From Pelagibacterium lacus (lineage in GTDB: Bacteria > Pseudomonadota > Alphaproteobacteria > Rhizobiales > Devosiaceae), in NCBI RefSeq assembly GCF_003345525.1, contig NZ_QQNH01000015.1, positions 1 through 64,000 on the forward strand: a DNA stretch of 64,000 nt. The letters are read 5' to 3'. Shown here piece by piece: positions 36,045-45,963 of the stretch. The position numbers and the translations under genes were made by a program. Numbering within the stretch: position 1 is the stretch's first letter; every line of letters begins with the position of its first letter. The notes below the pieces were generated by a model, which saw only the letters and a list, made by a program, of their open reading frames with translations, had not been told where the DNA came from and made no database searches.

Positions 36045-36406
36045 CGCCTCTGGGCGCCAAGCTGCGCAAACTGCGCGCCGAACGCGGCATCGCGCTCAAG
36101 GACATGGCCAAGGCGCTCAACGTCTCGAGCGCGTACCTCTCGGCCCTCGAGCACGGCAAGCGCGGCAAGCCGACCTGGTTCATGGTGCAGCGGATCATTG
36201 CCTATTTCAACGTGATCTGGGACGAGGCCGAGGAGATCCAGCGGCTGGCCGAGATCTCCGACCCCAAGATCACCATCGACACCGCGGGGCTGGCTCCCGA
36301 AGCGACCGAATTGACCAATGTGCTGGCGCGGGAATTGGGGCGGCTGTCGGCGGAGGACTGCAAGGCCCTCCGCGACGAGGTGATGCGGCGGGCGGTGAAG
36401 CGCTGA
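36041..36406 (+). CDS. XRE-type helix-turn-helix regulator
   Basis: A 121-residue regulator with a Cro/CI-type helix-turn-helix in residues 3-60 (LRAERGIALKDMAKALNV, then SSAYLSALEHGKRGKPTW). The C-terminal half (about 70-121) is helical and probably dimerises. The four-base overlap with the Smr gene is common in Rhizobiales; target genes are unknown. It is convergent with hslU after a 19-base gap. Confidence 0.9.
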   Translation: MTPLGAKLRKLRAERGIALKDMAKALNVSSAYLSALEHGKRGKPTWFMVQRIIAYFNVIWDEAEEIQRLAEISDPKITIDTAGLAPEATELTNVLARELGRLSAEDCKALRDEVMRRAVKR

Positions 36407-36425
36407 GCGCTCCACCGCGGCGCCG

Positions 36426-37736
36426 TCAGAGGATATAGCGGCTGAGATCGGCGTCGCCGGCCATCTTGCCCACCGTGTCGCGCACCATGGCGCCGTCTAT
36501 GGTGAGCGTGGTGCCCGAGCGGTCCGACGCGGTGAAGGAGATGTCCTCGACAAGACGTTCGAGCACCGTCTGCAGGCGCCGCGCGCCGATATTTTCCACC
36601 GAGGCATTGACCGACACGGAGATGTCGGCCACCGCTTCGATGGCGTCCTGGGTGAAGTCGAGCGTCACCCCTTCCGTGCCCATCAGCGCCACATATTGCC
36701 GGATCAGCGAATATTCGGTGTCGGTGAGGATCTTGATGAAATCCTCCCGCGTCAAGGCACGCAACTCCACCCGGATCGGCAGGCGGCCCTGCAATTCGGG
36801 CAGCAGGTCCGAGGGCTTGGAGACGTGGAAGGCCCCCGAGGCGATAAAGAGGATATGGTCGGTGTTGACCGGGCCGTATTTGGTCGAGACCGTGGTGCCC
36901 TCGATCAGCGGCAGCAGGTCGCGCTGCACGCCCTCGCGCGAGGGACCGCCGGTGACCCCGCCTTCTTTGGCCGCCACCTTGTCGATCTCGTCGAGGAACA
37001 CGATGCCGTGGTTCTCCACCAGCTCGATGGCCTCGATATTGATCTTGTCCTGATCGAGCAGCTTGTCGGCCTCCTGGTTGATGAGGATTTCGTAGCTGTC
37101 CTTGATCTTGACCGTGCGCTTCTGGGTCTTGCCGCCGAACGCCTTGCCGAACATGTCCGAGAGATTGATCATCCCCATGCCGGCCCCGGGCATGCCGGGA
37201 ATGTCGAACATGGGCATGCCCGAACTGGCCGGAACCTCGATCTCGATCTCCTTGTCGTCGAGCTCGTTGTCGCGCAGCTTCTTTCTGAACGCGTCCCGGG
37301 TCGAGGGGGTGGCCGACTGGCCGACCAGCGCGTCGATCACCCGGTCCTCGGCGTTGAGATGGGCCTTGGCCTTCACCTCGGCGCGCTTCTTTTCCTTGAG
37401 CAGCACGATGCCGGCCTCGACGAGGTCGCGGATCATCTGCTCGACGTCGCGGCCCACATAGCCCACTTCGGTGAACTTGGTCGCCTCCACCTTGACGAAA
37501 GGCGCCTGGGCGAGGCGGGCCAGCCGGCGGGAAATCTCCGTCTTGCCGACCCCGGTCGGGCCGATCATCAGGATGTTCTTGGGGCTGACCTCGCGGCGGA
37601 TGTCCTCGGGCAGCTGCTGGCGGCGCCAGCGATTGCGCAGCGCGATGGCCACGGCGCGCTTGGCGTCGTTCTGCCCGACGATATAGCGGTCGAGTTCGGA
37701 AACGATCTCGCGGGGGGAAAAACTTCTGTCACTCAT
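36426..37736 (-). CDS. hslU: ATP-dependent protease ATPase HslU
   Basis: A 436-residue AAA+ unfoldase of the HslUV protease. Walker A GPTGVGKT lies at 59-66; the I-domain (about 110-240) contains a Gly/Met-rich segment ([10 protein letters not shown]); Walker [10 protein letters not shown] lies near 250; the C-terminus ends SRYIL, which docks into HslV. The start overlaps the stop of the embedded acetyltransferase gene (ATGA), and transcription comes from hslV. Confidence 0.97.
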   Translation of the reverse strand: MSDRSFSPREIVSELDRYIVGQNDAKRAVAIALRNRWRRQQLPEDIRREVSPKNILMIGPTGVGKTEISRRLARLAQAPFVKVEATKFTEVGYVGRDVEQMIRDLVEAGIVLLKEKKRAEVKAKAHLNAEDRVIDALVGQSATPSTRDAFRKKLRDNELDDKEIEIEVPASSGMPMFDIPGMPGAGMGMINLSDMFGKAFGGKTQKRTVKIKDSYEILINQEADKLLDQDKINIEAIELVENHGIVFLDEIDKVAAKEGGVTGGPSREGVQRDLLPLIEGTTVSTKYGPVNTDHILFIASGAFHVSKPSDLLPELQGRLPIRVELRALTREDFIKILTDTEYSLIRQYVALMGTEGVTLDFTQDAIEAVADISVSVNASVENIGARRLQTVLERLVEDISFTASDRSGTTLTIDGAMVRDTVGKMAGDADLSRYIL

Positions 37737-38242
37737 AGTCTGTCTTCTTTGTCCAGAAACAGCACCATCAGGTGCTCGTCGATATAGCGGTCTTCGATCC
37801 TGAGGGCGCGCGGTTCGGTGCCATAGGTCTGGAAGCCGAGCCGGTGATAAAGGGCCAGCGCGGGGATATTGTCGGCGGCCACCCCGAGATGGAGTTGGGC
37901 GACGCTGCCGGCGGCATGGGCGATCACCGCCTCCATGAGGAGCGCCGCCACGCCCGCCTGGCGCGCCTCGGGCCGCACATAGACCCCGAACACGGTGCCG
38001 ATATGTCGCGTCTTGGGCTGGTCGGAGACGAACAGCCCCGCCATGCCGATGGGCATCTCGCCGCGAAAGGCGACAAAGATCGCGGTTTCCCGCGCGCTTT
38101 GCCTGTACCAGTCGAGGTCGCGGGCCCGTTCGGTCGCCGCGTCGGACGAAAAGGCGGCCGGATCGCCGTCCAGCGCCGTCAGCCGGATCTCCCGATAGGC
38201 GATGGCCTCTCCGGGGCCGATCTGGCGGACGGCGAGGGTCAA
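37733..38242 (-). CDS. GNAT-family N-acetyltransferase between hslV and hslU
   Basis: A 169-residue GNAT protein; [21 protein letters not shown] (in two parts) holds the acetyl-CoA loop, and [19 protein letters not shown] is motif B. Its acceptor is unknown; similarity to ribosomal-protein or small-molecule acetyltransferases cannot be separated here. It overlaps both hslV (upstream) and hslU (downstream) by four bases, so its translation is tied to the protease subunits. Confidence 0.88.
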   Translation of the reverse strand: MTLAVRQIGPGEAIAYREIRLTALDGDPAAFSSDAATERARDLDWYRQSARETAIFVAFRGEMPIGMAGLFVSDQPKTRHIGTVFGVYVRPEARQAGVAALLMEAVIAHAAGSVAQLHLGVAADNIPALALYHRLGFQTYGTEPRALRIEDRYIDEHLMVLFLDKEDRL

Positions 38243-38766
38243 GAGTCGAGCTCGAGCGTTTCTACCGTCACCTCGGCGTTGGTATAGACGCAGATGTAGG
38301 CGGCGATGCCCATGGCCTTTCTCGCGATCTCCTCGGCGCTCTTATCGCCATCGGCCAGGGCGCGGGCGGCGGCGAGGGCGTAATTGCCCCCCGAGCCGAT
38401 GGCGGCGATGCCATCCTCGGGGCTGAGCACGTCCCCGGTGCCGGTGAGGATCAGGCTGTCGGATTTGTCGACCACGATCATCATGGCTTCGAGCCGGCGC
38501 AGATAGCGGTCGGTGCGCCAGTCCTTGGCCAGTTCGACGCAGGCGCGCATCAACTGGCCCGGATATTGTTCGAGTTTGGCCTCGAGTCGCTCGGAGAGGG
38601 TGAAGGCGTCGGCGGTGGCTCCGGCAAAGCCGGCGATCACCGAGCCCCCAGCGAGCCGGCGGACCTTTTTGGCAGAATGCTTCATGACGGTCTGGCCAAG
38701 GGATACCTGCCCATCGCCCGCCACCACGACCTGATTGCCCTTCCGCACGGAAACGATTGTCGTCAT
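38239..38766 (-). CDS. hslV: ATP-dependent protease peptidase HslV
   Basis: A 175-residue proteasome-like peptidase; the mature N-terminal threonine is Thr2 of [10 protein letters not shown] after Met removal. [17 protein letters not shown] and [17 protein letters not shown] are family signatures. It forms two hexamer rings capped by HslU. It leads the hslV-GNAT-hslU operon and is divergent from hisB across 152 bases. A poor RpoH-like match upstream is noted but not accepted. Confidence 0.97.
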   Translation of the reverse strand: MTTIVSVRKGNQVVVAGDGQVSLGQTVMKHSAKKVRRLAGGSVIAGFAGATADAFTLSERLEAKLEQYPGQLMRACVELAKDWRTDRYLRRLEAMMIVVDKSDSLILTGTGDVLSPEDGIAAIGSGGNYALAAARALADGDKSAEEIARKAMGIAAYICVYTNAEVTVETLELDS

Positions 38767-38918
38767 CGATACTCAGATGCCTTTTTCATCAAAATAGGTG
38801 TGTTGCTGTTTATTTAGGGCTGATCGGGCCAAATGCAATGCGAGGCGGGAATTGTCGGGCTTTTCCCCTGCGCCGCAAGCTGTTAAGGCAAGTTGCGTGT
38901 TTCCCAAGGGGGTCAGCC

Positions 38919-39506
38919 ATGCGCAAGGCCAAGCTCGATCGCAAGACCAATGAGACCGAGATCAGCGTCGCTATCGATCTCGATGGCGACGGGTCGCGGA
39001 CCATCGAAACGGGTGTGGGCTTTTTCGACCACATGCTCGACCAGCTGTCGCGCCATTCCCTGATCGACATGACGATCCGCGCCAAGGGCGACCTCCATAT
39101 CGACCACCACCACACCGTCGAGGATGTGGGCATCGCCATCGGCCAGGCGATTCGCATGGCGCTGGGGGAGAAAAAGGGCATTGTGCGCTATGGCGCTTCC
39201 GACCTCGTGATGGACGGCACCCGCTCGACGGTGGCGCTCGACGTCTCCGGCCGGGCCTTCCTCGTCTGGCGGGTCGCCTTCACCGCACCCAAGATCGGCA
39301 GCTTCGACACCGAGCTGGTGCGCGAATTCTTCCAGGCGCTGGCCATAAATGCCGGTATCACCCTGCATGCCGAAACCTATTATGGCGACAACAACCACCA
39401 CATCGCCGAGAGCCTGTTCAAGGCTCTGGCGCGCGCCTTGCGGCAGGCGGTGGAGATCGATCCGCGGGCCGGCGACGCGGTGCCCTCGACCAAGGGCGTG
39501 CTGTAG
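38919..39506 (+). CDS. hisB: Imidazoleglycerol-phosphate dehydratase
   Basis: A 195-residue monofunctional IGPD, step six of histidine synthesis. Two metal-binding His clusters are visible: [16 protein letters not shown] near 64 and [17 protein letters not shown] near 156. ATG 38919 is chosen from similarity; the upstream frame runs into the hslV promoter. It leads the hisB-DUF2628-hisH-hisA-membrane protein-hisF-hisE-coaA cluster. Confidence 0.95.
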   Translation: MRKAKLDRKTNETEISVAIDLDGDGSRTIETGVGFFDHMLDQLSRHSLIDMTIRAKGDLHIDHHHTVEDVGIAIGQAIRMALGEKKGIVRYGASDLVMDGTRSTVALDVSGRAFLVWRVAFTAPKIGSFDTELVREFFQALAINAGITLHAETYYGDNNHHIAESLFKALARALRQAVEIDPRAGDAVPSTKGVL

Positions 39507-39515
39507 ACAGAAGTC

Positions 39516-39884
39516 ATGACCCTTTACGCAATCTATGCCAAGCCCGAAGCCGGACCCGAGGCCATCGCGGTGCTCTCGGAAAGGTTCCGCTGGACGGCGT
39601 TCCTGTTCACTCCCTTGTGGGCGATGTTTCACGGGGCCATCGGCTTCGTGCTCGTCTGGGCGCTGCTGGTGGCGGCGCTGGCGGCCAGCGTGCCGCTGAT
39701 CGGCCCGGCCGCCGCCCTGGGGCTCTATGGGGTGTTCGCGCTCTGGACCGGCTTTGCCGCCGCCCGCATCGCCGGACGGGCGCTGCTGCGCCGCAACTGG
39801 CTGGCGCTGGGGGAACTGGTGGCCGCCGATGGCGCGACGGCCGAGCGCCTGTGGCTCGAACAGAGATTTGGAGCCCGGCCGTGA
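39516..39884 (+). CDS. DUF2628 domain membrane protein
   Basis: A 122-residue protein with two or three membrane helices (near 30-70 and 78-95) and a DUF2628-like start ([10 protein letters not shown]). Function unknown. It lies between hisB and hisH, 9 bases after hisB and overlapping hisH by four bases, so it is produced with the histidine enzymes; this placement is recurrent in Rhizobiales. Confidence 0.85.
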   Translation: MTLYAIYAKPEAGPEAIAVLSERFRWTAFLFTPLWAMFHGAIGFVLVWALLVAALAASVPLIGPAAALGLYGVFALWTGFAAARIAGRALLRRNWLALGELVAADGATAERLWLEQRFGARP

Positions 39885-40531
39885 GCGAGACCGTCGCCAT
39901 CATCGATTACGGGGCGGGCAATCTCAGATCGGCCGAAAAGGCCTTTTCCCGCGCCGGGATGGAGACCGGGGCAATAATCAGGGTGACCGCCGATGCCGAG
40001 CTTGTGCGGCGGGCCGACCGCATCGTCCTGCCCGGGGTCGGCGCCTTTGCCGATTGCATGGCCGGGCTGCGCGCGGTCGACGCCATGATCGCGGTGCTGG
40101 AGGAAAAGGTGGCGCGGGGCACAACGCCCTTCCTCGGCATCTGCGTCGGCATGCAGCTTCTGGCCCGGACGGGGCGGGAAAAGTCCGAGACCCCCGGCCT
40201 GGGCTGGATCGACGGCGTGGTCGAGGCCATCATGCCCCATGACCCGGCCCTCAAGGTGCCGCATATGGGCTGGAATACCCTGGCGGTGGCCCGTCCCCAC
40301 AAGCTCCTCGAGGGCATCGAAACCGGGGAAAACGGCCTGCATGCCTATTTCGTCCATTCCTATCACATGCGGGTCACCGCCGAGGAGCAGGTGATCGCCA
40401 CCACGCAGTATGGCGGGCCGATCACCGCCATGGTGGGGCGCGACAATATCGCCGGCACCCAGTTCCATCCCGAAAAGAGCCAGGCCTTGGGCCAGGCGCT
40501 GATCTCCAACTTTCTCAAGTGGCGTCCATGA
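39881..40531 (+). CDS. hisH: Imidazole glycerol phosphate synthase glutaminase subunit
   Basis: A 216-residue glutamine amidotransferase that feeds ammonia to HisF. Catalytic Cys88 lies in [10 protein letters not shown]; the His-Glu pair lies in GTQFHPEKS near 194. GTG 39881 is the start ([17 protein letters not shown]); it overlaps the DUF2628 stop (GTGA), and its own stop overlaps hisA (ATGA). Confidence 0.95.
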   Translation: MSETVAIIDYGAGNLRSAEKAFSRAGMETGAIIRVTADAELVRRADRIVLPGVGAFADCMAGLRAVDAMIAVLEEKVARGTTPFLGICVGMQLLARTGREKSETPGLGWIDGVVEAIMPHDPALKVPHMGWNTLAVARPHKLLEGIETGENGLHAYFVHSYHMRVTAEEQVIATTQYGGPITAMVGRDNIAGTQFHPEKSQALGQALISNFLKWRP

Positions 40532-41259
40532 TTCTCTTTCCCGCCATCGACCTCAAGGACGGTCAATGCGTCAGGCTCAAGCTCGGCGACATGGACCAGG
40601 CGACGGTCTTCAACGACGATCCGGCCGCACAGGCCAAAAGTTTCGAGCAGCAGGGCTTCGACTATCTGCATGTGGTGGACCTCAATGGTGCCTTTGCCGG
40701 CGAGAGCGTCAATGGCGCGGCGGTCGAGGCCATTCTGGCGGCGGTCGATTTCCCCGTCCAGCTCGGCGGCGGCATCCGCACCCTGGCCCATATCGAGGCC
40801 TGGCTCGACAAGGGGCTGGCGCGGGTGATCCTCGGCACGGTCGCGGTGCGCGATCCCGAACTGGTCAAGGCGGCCTGCAAGGCCTTTCCCGGCCAGGTCG
40901 CGGTGGGGATCGACGCCCGGGGCGGCAAGGTTGCGGTCGAGGGCTGGGCGGAAACCTCCGAGCTCTCGGCCAGCGAGCTGGCCCGGCGCTTCGAGGGCGC
41001 CGGGGTCGCCGCCATCATCTATACCGATATCGACCGCGACGGGGTCCTCAAGGGCATCAACTGGGATGCGACCCTGGCGCTGGCCGCGACGACCAGCATC
41101 CCCGTCATCGCCTCGGGGGGGCTGGCCGGCATGGACGACATCCGCCGCATGACCGAGCCGGACGCGAAAATCCTCGAAGGGGCGATTTCGGGCCGCGCCC
41201 TCTATGACGGGCGCATTGATTCACGTGAAGCACTGGCCCTGCTCAAGGCCGCCGGATGA
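40528..41259 (+). CDS. hisA: Phosphoribosyl-formimino-AICAR ribotide isomerase
   Basis: A 243-residue TIM-barrel isomerase of histidine synthesis. [18 protein letters not shown] opens with the catalytic Asp8; the second Asp lies in [17 protein letters not shown] and the phosphate site near [14 protein letters not shown]. Both ends overlap neighbours by 4 bases. A weak parS-like sequence lies near its 3' end. Confidence 0.96.
   Translation: MILFPAIDLKDGQCVRLKLGDMDQATVFNDDPAAQAKSFEQQGFDYLHVVDLNGAFAGESVNGAAVEAILAAVDFPVQLGGGIRTLAHIEAWLDKGLARVILGTVAVRDPELVKAACKAFPGQVAVGIDARGGKVAVEGWAETSELSASELARRFEGAGVAAIIYTDIDRDGVLKGINWDATLALAATTSIPVIASGGLAGMDDIRRMTEPDAKILEGAISGRALYDGRIDSREALALLKAAG
41217..41232. 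other. parS: Weak parS-like site 5 (in hisA)
   Basis: TGATTCACGTGAAGCA keeps the central TTCACGTGAA but differs from consensus at two positions. Inside hisA, so it may be chance. Confidence 0.35.
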
Positions 41260-41591
41260 CCGCCGGCCCGGCGCGCAAACGGTTCCCCTGGCTGGGCTAC
41301 GGGCTGGTGCTGGCGGTGATCGTGCTGGTGGCGCTGGGGCCTGTGATCTCGGTTTACCTCGCCTATCTGGTCGCCGAGCCCAATGGCTGCCGGCTGGACG
41401 AGGCGGGGGTCTACCCTTGCGTCATCAACGGCGTCGACTATGGCGGCCTCCTGGCCGGCATGGCGATCATGGGCTGGCTGATGCTGGCTTCCATCCCCTT
41501 CGGGGCCGTGGCCCTCGCCGTTTGGGTGATTGTCCTTCTCGTCCATCTGCTCTATTGGCGCAGGGCCAACCCCAAGAGAAATCCCTCATGA
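41256..41591 (+). CDS. Small membrane protein between hisA and hisF (unknown)
   Basis: A 111-residue protein with two predicted membrane helices (about 13-35 and 63-98) around a short loop holding two cysteines ([17 protein letters not shown]), which could form a periplasmic disulfide. I do not recognise the family. It overlaps hisA and hisF by four bases each, so it is translated in the middle of the histidine operon. Frame and codon use match neighbours, supporting that it is real. Confidence 0.75.
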   Translation: MTAGPARKRFPWLGYGLVLAVIVLVALGPVISVYLAYLVAEPNGCRLDEAGVYPCVINGVDYGGLLAGMAIMGWLMLASIPFGAVALAVWVIVLLVHLLYWRRANPKRNPS

Positions 41592-42352
41592 CCCTCAAAG
41601 CACGCATCATCCCCTGCCTCGACGTGAAGGACGGACGCATCGTCAAGGGCGTCAACTTCGTCGATCTGGTCGATGCCGGCGACCCGGTGGAGGCGGCCAT
41701 CGCCTATGACGCGGCGGGGGCCGACGAATTGTGTTTTCTCGACATCGCCGCCTCCCATGAGGGACGCGACACCATTTTCGACGTGGTGGCCCGCACCGCC
41801 GAGCATTGCTTCATGCCGGTGACCGTGGGCGGCGGCATCAAGAGCAATGAGGATATCCGCAAGCTCCTGCTGTCGGGGGCCGACAAGGTGTCTATCAATT
41901 CCGCGGCGGTGGCCGATCCCGATTTCGTGGCCCGCGCCGCCGACAAGTTCGGCAATCAATGCATCGTCGTCTCGGTCGACGCCAAGCGCGTGGAGGACGG
42001 GCGCTGGGAGATCTTCACCCATGGCGGGCGCAAGCCCACCGGCATCGACGCCGTCGCCTTCGCCGTTGGCGCAGTGGAGCGCGGGGCTGGCGAATTGCTG
42101 GTCACCTCCATGGACCGCGACGGCACGCGGTCGGGCTTCGACATCGAGCTGACCCGCGCCGTCGCCGATGCGGTGGCCGTGCCGGTGATCGCTTCGGGTG
42201 GGGTGGGGACGCTCGACCATCTGGTCGAGGGGATAAAGGAGGGCCATGCGGCGGCCGTCCTCGCGGCGTCGATCTTCCATTTCGGTACCTTCACCATCGG
42301 CGAGGCCAAGGCCCATATGGCCGCGGCGGGCATTCCGATGCGGCTCGACTGA
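41588..42352 (+). CDS. hisF: Imidazole glycerol phosphate synthase cyclase subunit
   Basis: A 254-residue TIM-barrel cyclase that uses HisH-derived ammonia to make imidazole glycerol phosphate and [23 protein letters not shown] with Asp12, FLDIAAS near 50 and [11 protein letters not shown] near 78 match the family. ATG 41588 overlaps the small membrane-protein stop. hisE follows after 26 bases with AGGAG. Confidence 0.96.
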   Translation: MTLKARIIPCLDVKDGRIVKGVNFVDLVDAGDPVEAAIAYDAAGADELCFLDIAASHEGRDTIFDVVARTAEHCFMPVTVGGGIKSNEDIRKLLLSGADKVSINSAAVADPDFVARAADKFGNQCIVVSVDAKRVEDGRWEIFTHGGRKPTGIDAVAFAVGAVERGAGELLVTSMDRDGTRSGFDIELTRAVADAVAVPVIASGGVGTLDHLVEGIKEGHAAAVLAASIFHFGTFTIGEAKAHMAAAGIPMRLD

Positions 42353-42378
42353 GACCAGGGCGTCAAGGAGGCACAGCC

Positions 42379-42702
42379 ATGACCACACTGACCATAGAAG
42401 CGCTCGAGGCGCGGCTGGCCGAGCGCGCCACTGCCGCGCCCGACCAGTCCTATACCGCAAAGCTGCTCAGCCGCGGCACGGCCAAATGCGCCCAGAAGCT
42501 GGGCGAGGAGGCGGTGGAGACGGTGATCGCCGCCATGAGCGGGGACAAGGACGAACTGGTCAAGGAAAGCGCCGACCTCATCTACCACCTGCTCGTCCTG
42601 CTGCGGGCCGAGGGCGTGGCGCTGGACCGGGTGCTGGCCGAGCTCGACCGCCGCACCGGCCAGTCGGGCCTGGCCGAAAAGGCCGCGCGGCCGAAAGACT
42701 GA
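42379..42702 (+). CDS. hisE: Phosphoribosyl-ATP pyrophosphatase
   Basis: A 107-residue HisE, second step of histidine synthesis, of the all-helical MazG-like fold. [14 protein letters not shown] and [14 protein letters not shown] contain the metal-binding Glu and Asp residues. AGGAGG precedes the ATG at 42379. coaA follows after 3 bases. Confidence 0.94.
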   Translation: MTTLTIEALEARLAERATAAPDQSYTAKLLSRGTAKCAQKLGEEAVETVIAAMSGDKDELVKESADLIYHLLVLLRAEGVALDRVLAELDRRTGQSGLAEKAARPKD

Positions 42703-42705
42703 TCC

Positions 42706-43653
42706 ATGTCAGCAAAGATCGCCTTCGCCCCCTATCTCACCTTTTCGATGGCGGAATGGGCGCGGCTGCGCGCCGATGAGCCGATGACCCTCGATGCCGA
42801 GGATATCGAGCATCTGCGCACTCTCAACGACCCCATCTCGCTGGCCGAGGCCGAGATCGTCTACCTGCCCCTGACGCGCCTGCTCTCCTTCTATGTCGAG
42901 GCGATCCAGGGCATTCATCACGCGTCGAGCCGTTTTCTGGGGCATAATGGCGCCAAGGTACCCTTCGTCATTGGCGTGGCGGGTTCGGTCGCCGTGGGCA
43001 AATCCACCACGGCGCGCATCCTGCGCGCCCTGCTGCGCCGCTGGCCGACCTCACCCAAGGTCGATCTCATCACCACCGACGGCTTCCTCCATCCCAATGC
43101 GGTGCTGGAGGCCCGCGACCTGATGCAGCGCAAGGGTTTTCCCGAAAGCTATGACCGCGCCGCCTTCGTCGATTTTCTCGCTGCGGTGAAATCGGGTGCC
43201 CCCCGGGTCGAGGCGCCCACCTATTCCCACCTCACCTATGACGTCCTGCCGGACGAAAAGATCGTCGTCGAGAGCCCGGACATCCTCGTGGTCGAGGGGC
43301 TCAACATCCTGCAGCCGGGCGAATTGCCCCGCACCGGCAGCCCCATCGTCTTCGCGTCCGATTTCATCGATTTCTCGGTCTATATCGACGCCGACGAAGA
43401 CGTGCTCGAGGCCTGGTATGTGGAGCGCTTCATGAAGCTGCGCGAGACCGCCTTCCGCGATCCCAAGAGCTTTTTCCGGCGCTTTTCCGAATTGTCGGAA
43501 CTGACGGCCATCGCCACCGCCAAGTCGATCTGGCAGTCGATCAACCTGCCCAATCTGCGTGAGAACATCCTGCCGACCCGCAGCCGGGCCGACCTGATCC
43601 TCAAAAAGGGCGCCGACCACGCCATCCACGAGGTTTCCCTGCGCAAGGTCTGA
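42706..43653 (+). CDS. coaA: Type I pantothenate kinase
   Basis: A 315-residue prokaryotic pantothenate kinase, first and controlling step of coenzyme A synthesis. The P-loop GSVAVGKS spans about 93-100; the segments [18 protein letters not shown] and EGLNILQ are CoaA hallmarks. It sits 3 bases after hisE, closing the his cluster, an arrangement known in Rhizobiales. Confidence 0.96.
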   Translation: MSAKIAFAPYLTFSMAEWARLRADEPMTLDAEDIEHLRTLNDPISLAEAEIVYLPLTRLLSFYVEAIQGIHHASSRFLGHNGAKVPFVIGVAGSVAVGKSTTARILRALLRRWPTSPKVDLITTDGFLHPNAVLEARDLMQRKGFPESYDRAAFVDFLAAVKSGAPRVEAPTYSHLTYDVLPDEKIVVESPDILVVEGLNILQPGELPRTGSPIVFASDFIDFSVYIDADEDVLEAWYVERFMKLRETAFRDPKSFFRRFSELSELTAIATAKSIWQSINLPNLRENILPTRSRADLILKKGADHAIHEVSLRKV

Positions 43654-43655
43654 GT

Positions 43656-44657
43656 TCAGACGGCGATGCCCTCGGCCTCGGCCATGGCGCGCAGATCGGC
43701 CACCGGACGGGCGCCGTAATGGGTGATCACCTCCGAGGCGGCGAGACAGCCGAGCCGCAGCGCTTCCTCCATGGACTGGCCGCGCGCCGTGGCGAGCAGG
43801 AACCCCGAGGCGAACAGATCCCCCGCCCCGGTCACGTCCACCACCTTGTCGACCGGAAAGGCCGGGACCGAGACGATTTCCCCGTTGCGGATCGCCATTG
43901 CCCCGCGCGCGCCCATGGTGATGGCGGCGATCTCGGCGTCCTCGGCCAGTTGGCGCACGGCGACGGTCAGATCGTCCGTCTCGTAGAGCGCCTTGGCCTC
44001 CTCGATATTGGCGAACACATAGTCCATGGTCTTGGAGCGGATGAGGTCGAGGAATTCGGCGCGGAAGCGGTTGACGCAGAACGGGTCCGAGAGGGTGATC
44101 GCGGCGGCGCGCTCGCTCTTATGGGCGTAATGGGCCGCCTTGACGAAGGCCTTCTTGGCCTGGGGGGGATCCCAGAGATAGCCTTCCATATAGGTGATGG
44201 AAGCCGCGCCGATGGTCTCCTCGACGATATCGGCCTCGGTGAGGTGCTGGCAGGCGCCCAGATAGGTGTTCATGGTACGCTCGCCATCGGGCGTGACGAG
44301 GATCATCGAACGGGCCGTGGCGACATCGTCGCGCAGATAGTCGGTGTCGTAGGAAATGCCCTTGGTTTCGAAATCGGCGCGGAAGACGAGGCCGAGCTCG
44401 TCCTCGGCCACCTTGCCGACAAAGGCGGCGCGCCCGCCGAGAGCCGCGACGCCGGCCGCCGTATTGGCCGAGCTGCCGCCCGGGATGATCGATTTATGCT
44501 CGGGCATTTTCGCATAGAGATCGGCCGAGCGCTCCGCATCGATGAGGTGCATGATCGATTTGCGCATGCCCTCGTCGATGAGGAAATTCTCCTCGATCGG
44601 AGCGATCACATCGACAATGGCATTGCCGATGGTCAGAACGTCGAACCGGGTGGTCAT
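43656..44657 (-). CDS. PfkB-family sugar/nucleoside kinase (adenosine kinase-like)
   Basis: A 333-residue ribokinase-fold kinase. PGGSSANTAAGVAALGG near 56 and DVTGAGDLFASGFLLA near 274 (catalytic Asp) are PfkB motifs. Its length and N-terminus (FDVLTIGNAIVDVIAPIEEN) resemble bacterial adenosine kinases, common in Rhizobiales, but substrate cannot be fixed, so no symbol. It is convergent with coaA (2 bases between stops). Confidence 0.88.
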   Translation of the reverse strand: MTTRFDVLTIGNAIVDVIAPIEENFLIDEGMRKSIMHLIDAERSADLYAKMPEHKSIIPGGSSANTAAGVAALGGRAAFVGKVAEDELGLVFRADFETKGISYDTDYLRDDVATARSMILVTPDGERTMNTYLGACQHLTEADIVEETIGAASITYMEGYLWDPPQAKKAFVKAAHYAHKSERAAAITLSDPFCVNRFRAEFLDLIRSKTMDYVFANIEEAKALYETDDLTVAVRQLAEDAEIAAITMGARGAMAIRNGEIVSVPAFPVDKVVDVTGAGDLFASGFLLATARGQSMEEALRLGCLAASEVITHYGARPVADLRAMAEAEGIAV

Positions 44658-44690
44658 GGGGTGTCCGTCACTCTCTTGCCTGGGTTCCGC

Positions 44691-45365
44691 TTAGGGCATC
44701 GCGCGCTGCCGCGCAACCGGGCCGGGGGTCTTGTCGGGATAGCGGCACCATTGGGCGATGATGCAGCGATAGCATTCGGGCCTGCGGGCCTTGCAGATAT
44801 AGCGCCCATGCAGGATCAGCCAGTGATGGGCGTGCAGCAGATATTTGGCCGGCACGCGCTTAAGAAGCGCTTTTTCCACCGCCAGCGGCGACTTGCCCGG
44901 CGCGATGCCCGTGCGGTTGCCGACCCGGAACAGATGCGTGTCGACGGCGATGGTCGGCTGGCCGAAGCCGATATTGAGCACCACATTGGCGGTCTTGCGC
45001 CCCACCCCCGGCAGGGCCTCGAGGGCTTCGCGCGTGTCGGGCACATGGCTTCCGTGATTGTCGATCAGCGCCTGGCTGAGCAGGAAGACGTTCTTGGCCT
45101 TGTTGCGATAGAGCCCGATGGTGCGGATATGCTCGCGGATGGCGTCTTCCCCCAGCGCCACCATCTTTTCGGGCGTGTCGGCGATGGCGAACAGCTTTTT
45201 GGTCGCCTTGTTGACACCCACATCGGTGGCCTGGGCGCTGAGCACCACGGCGACCAGCAGCGTGAACAGATTGACGAAATCGAGCTCGCCGGTCGGTTCG
45301 GGATCGTATTGGGCAAAGGTCTCGAAGATCCGTTCGATCTCGGCCTTGGTGGGCGGTCTGGGCAT
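44691..45365 (-). CDS. nth: Endonuclease III
   Basis: A 224-residue DNA glycosylase/AP lyase for oxidised pyrimidines. The helix-hairpin-helix EALPGVGRKTANVVL (catalytic Lys in GRKT) is followed by the [4Fe-4S] pattern C-X6-C-X2-C-X5-C near the end (CKARRPECYRC, then IIAQWC). Alone on the minus strand between the PfkB gene and DUF2244. Confidence 0.95.
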   Translation of the reverse strand: MPRPPTKAEIERIFETFAQYDPEPTGELDFVNLFTLLVAVVLSAQATDVGVNKATKKLFAIADTPEKMVALGEDAIREHIRTIGLYRNKAKNVFLLSQALIDNHGSHVPDTREALEALPGVGRKTANVVLNIGFGQPTIAVDTHLFRVGNRTGIAPGKSPLAVEKALLKRVPAKYLLHAHHWLILHGRYICKARRPECYRCIIAQWCRYPDKTPGPVARQRAMP

Positions 45366-45445
45366 GAGGGGGTGCGACGATGAAGTGATTTGATTGGCGT
45401 GGACCTGTCTCTTAGAATGGGCCGAACGCCAAAAGGCAAGCCGAG

Positions 45446-45913
45446 ATGACCCAAAACCCGCTCTTTGCCGCCTTGCTGACCCCGCACCGCTCGCTTTCGC
45501 CGCAGGGCATTCGCGGCGTGATCGTCTTTGCCTGCGTCATGGCCGCCATCCCGGGCTTCGCCTTCTTCGCCATGGGGGCCTGGCCCATCGTCGGCCTGCT
45601 GGGGCTCGATATCGCGCTGCTCTATTGGGCGCTCACCGCGTCGCTGGACGACAAGCACGCCTTCGAGGAAATCACCCTCTGGCCCGATGCCCTCGATATC
45701 CGCCACGTGACCAAGCGGGGCCGCGAGACCACCCTGTCGTTCAATCCCTTCTTCGTGCGCTTCGCCGTGGTGCGCGACGGCGAGGACCGGGTCACCGCGC
45801 TCAAGATCACCACGCGGGAGGGAGCCTATGAGATCGGACGCTTCCTCACCCCCGACGACAAGGAAAACTTCGCCCGCGCCTTCCGCCCGGCCCTCGACCG
45901 CGCCCGGCGCTGA
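45446..45913 (+). CDS. DUF2244 domain protein
   Basis: A 155-residue protein with two membrane helices (about 22-62) and a beta-rich cytoplasmic tail, matching DUF2244. NPFFVRFAVVRDGEDRVTALKI is family-like. Function unknown. It is divergent from nth (80-base gap) and 50 bases before the MGMT-like gene. Confidence 0.85.
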   Translation: MTQNPLFAALLTPHRSLSPQGIRGVIVFACVMAAIPGFAFFAMGAWPIVGLLGLDIALLYWALTASLDDKHAFEEITLWPDALDIRHVTKRGRETTLSFNPFFVRFAVVRDGEDRVTALKITTREGAYEIGRFLTPDDKENFARAFRPALDRARR

Positions 45914-45963
45914 GCCGTCAAAATCGGGTCGCTTGCCGGCGACCGTGACGCTAGTCTGTGCCC

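Noticed and set aside
38767-38918. RpoH promoter for hslV
   Set aside because: The best candidate (ATTG-N17-CCTAAATAAA on the minus strand) has about three mismatches from consensus; not convincing.
43719-45383. Long plus-strand frame over the PfkB and nth genes
   Set aside because: Spans two well-supported minus-strand genes; no recognisable domain.
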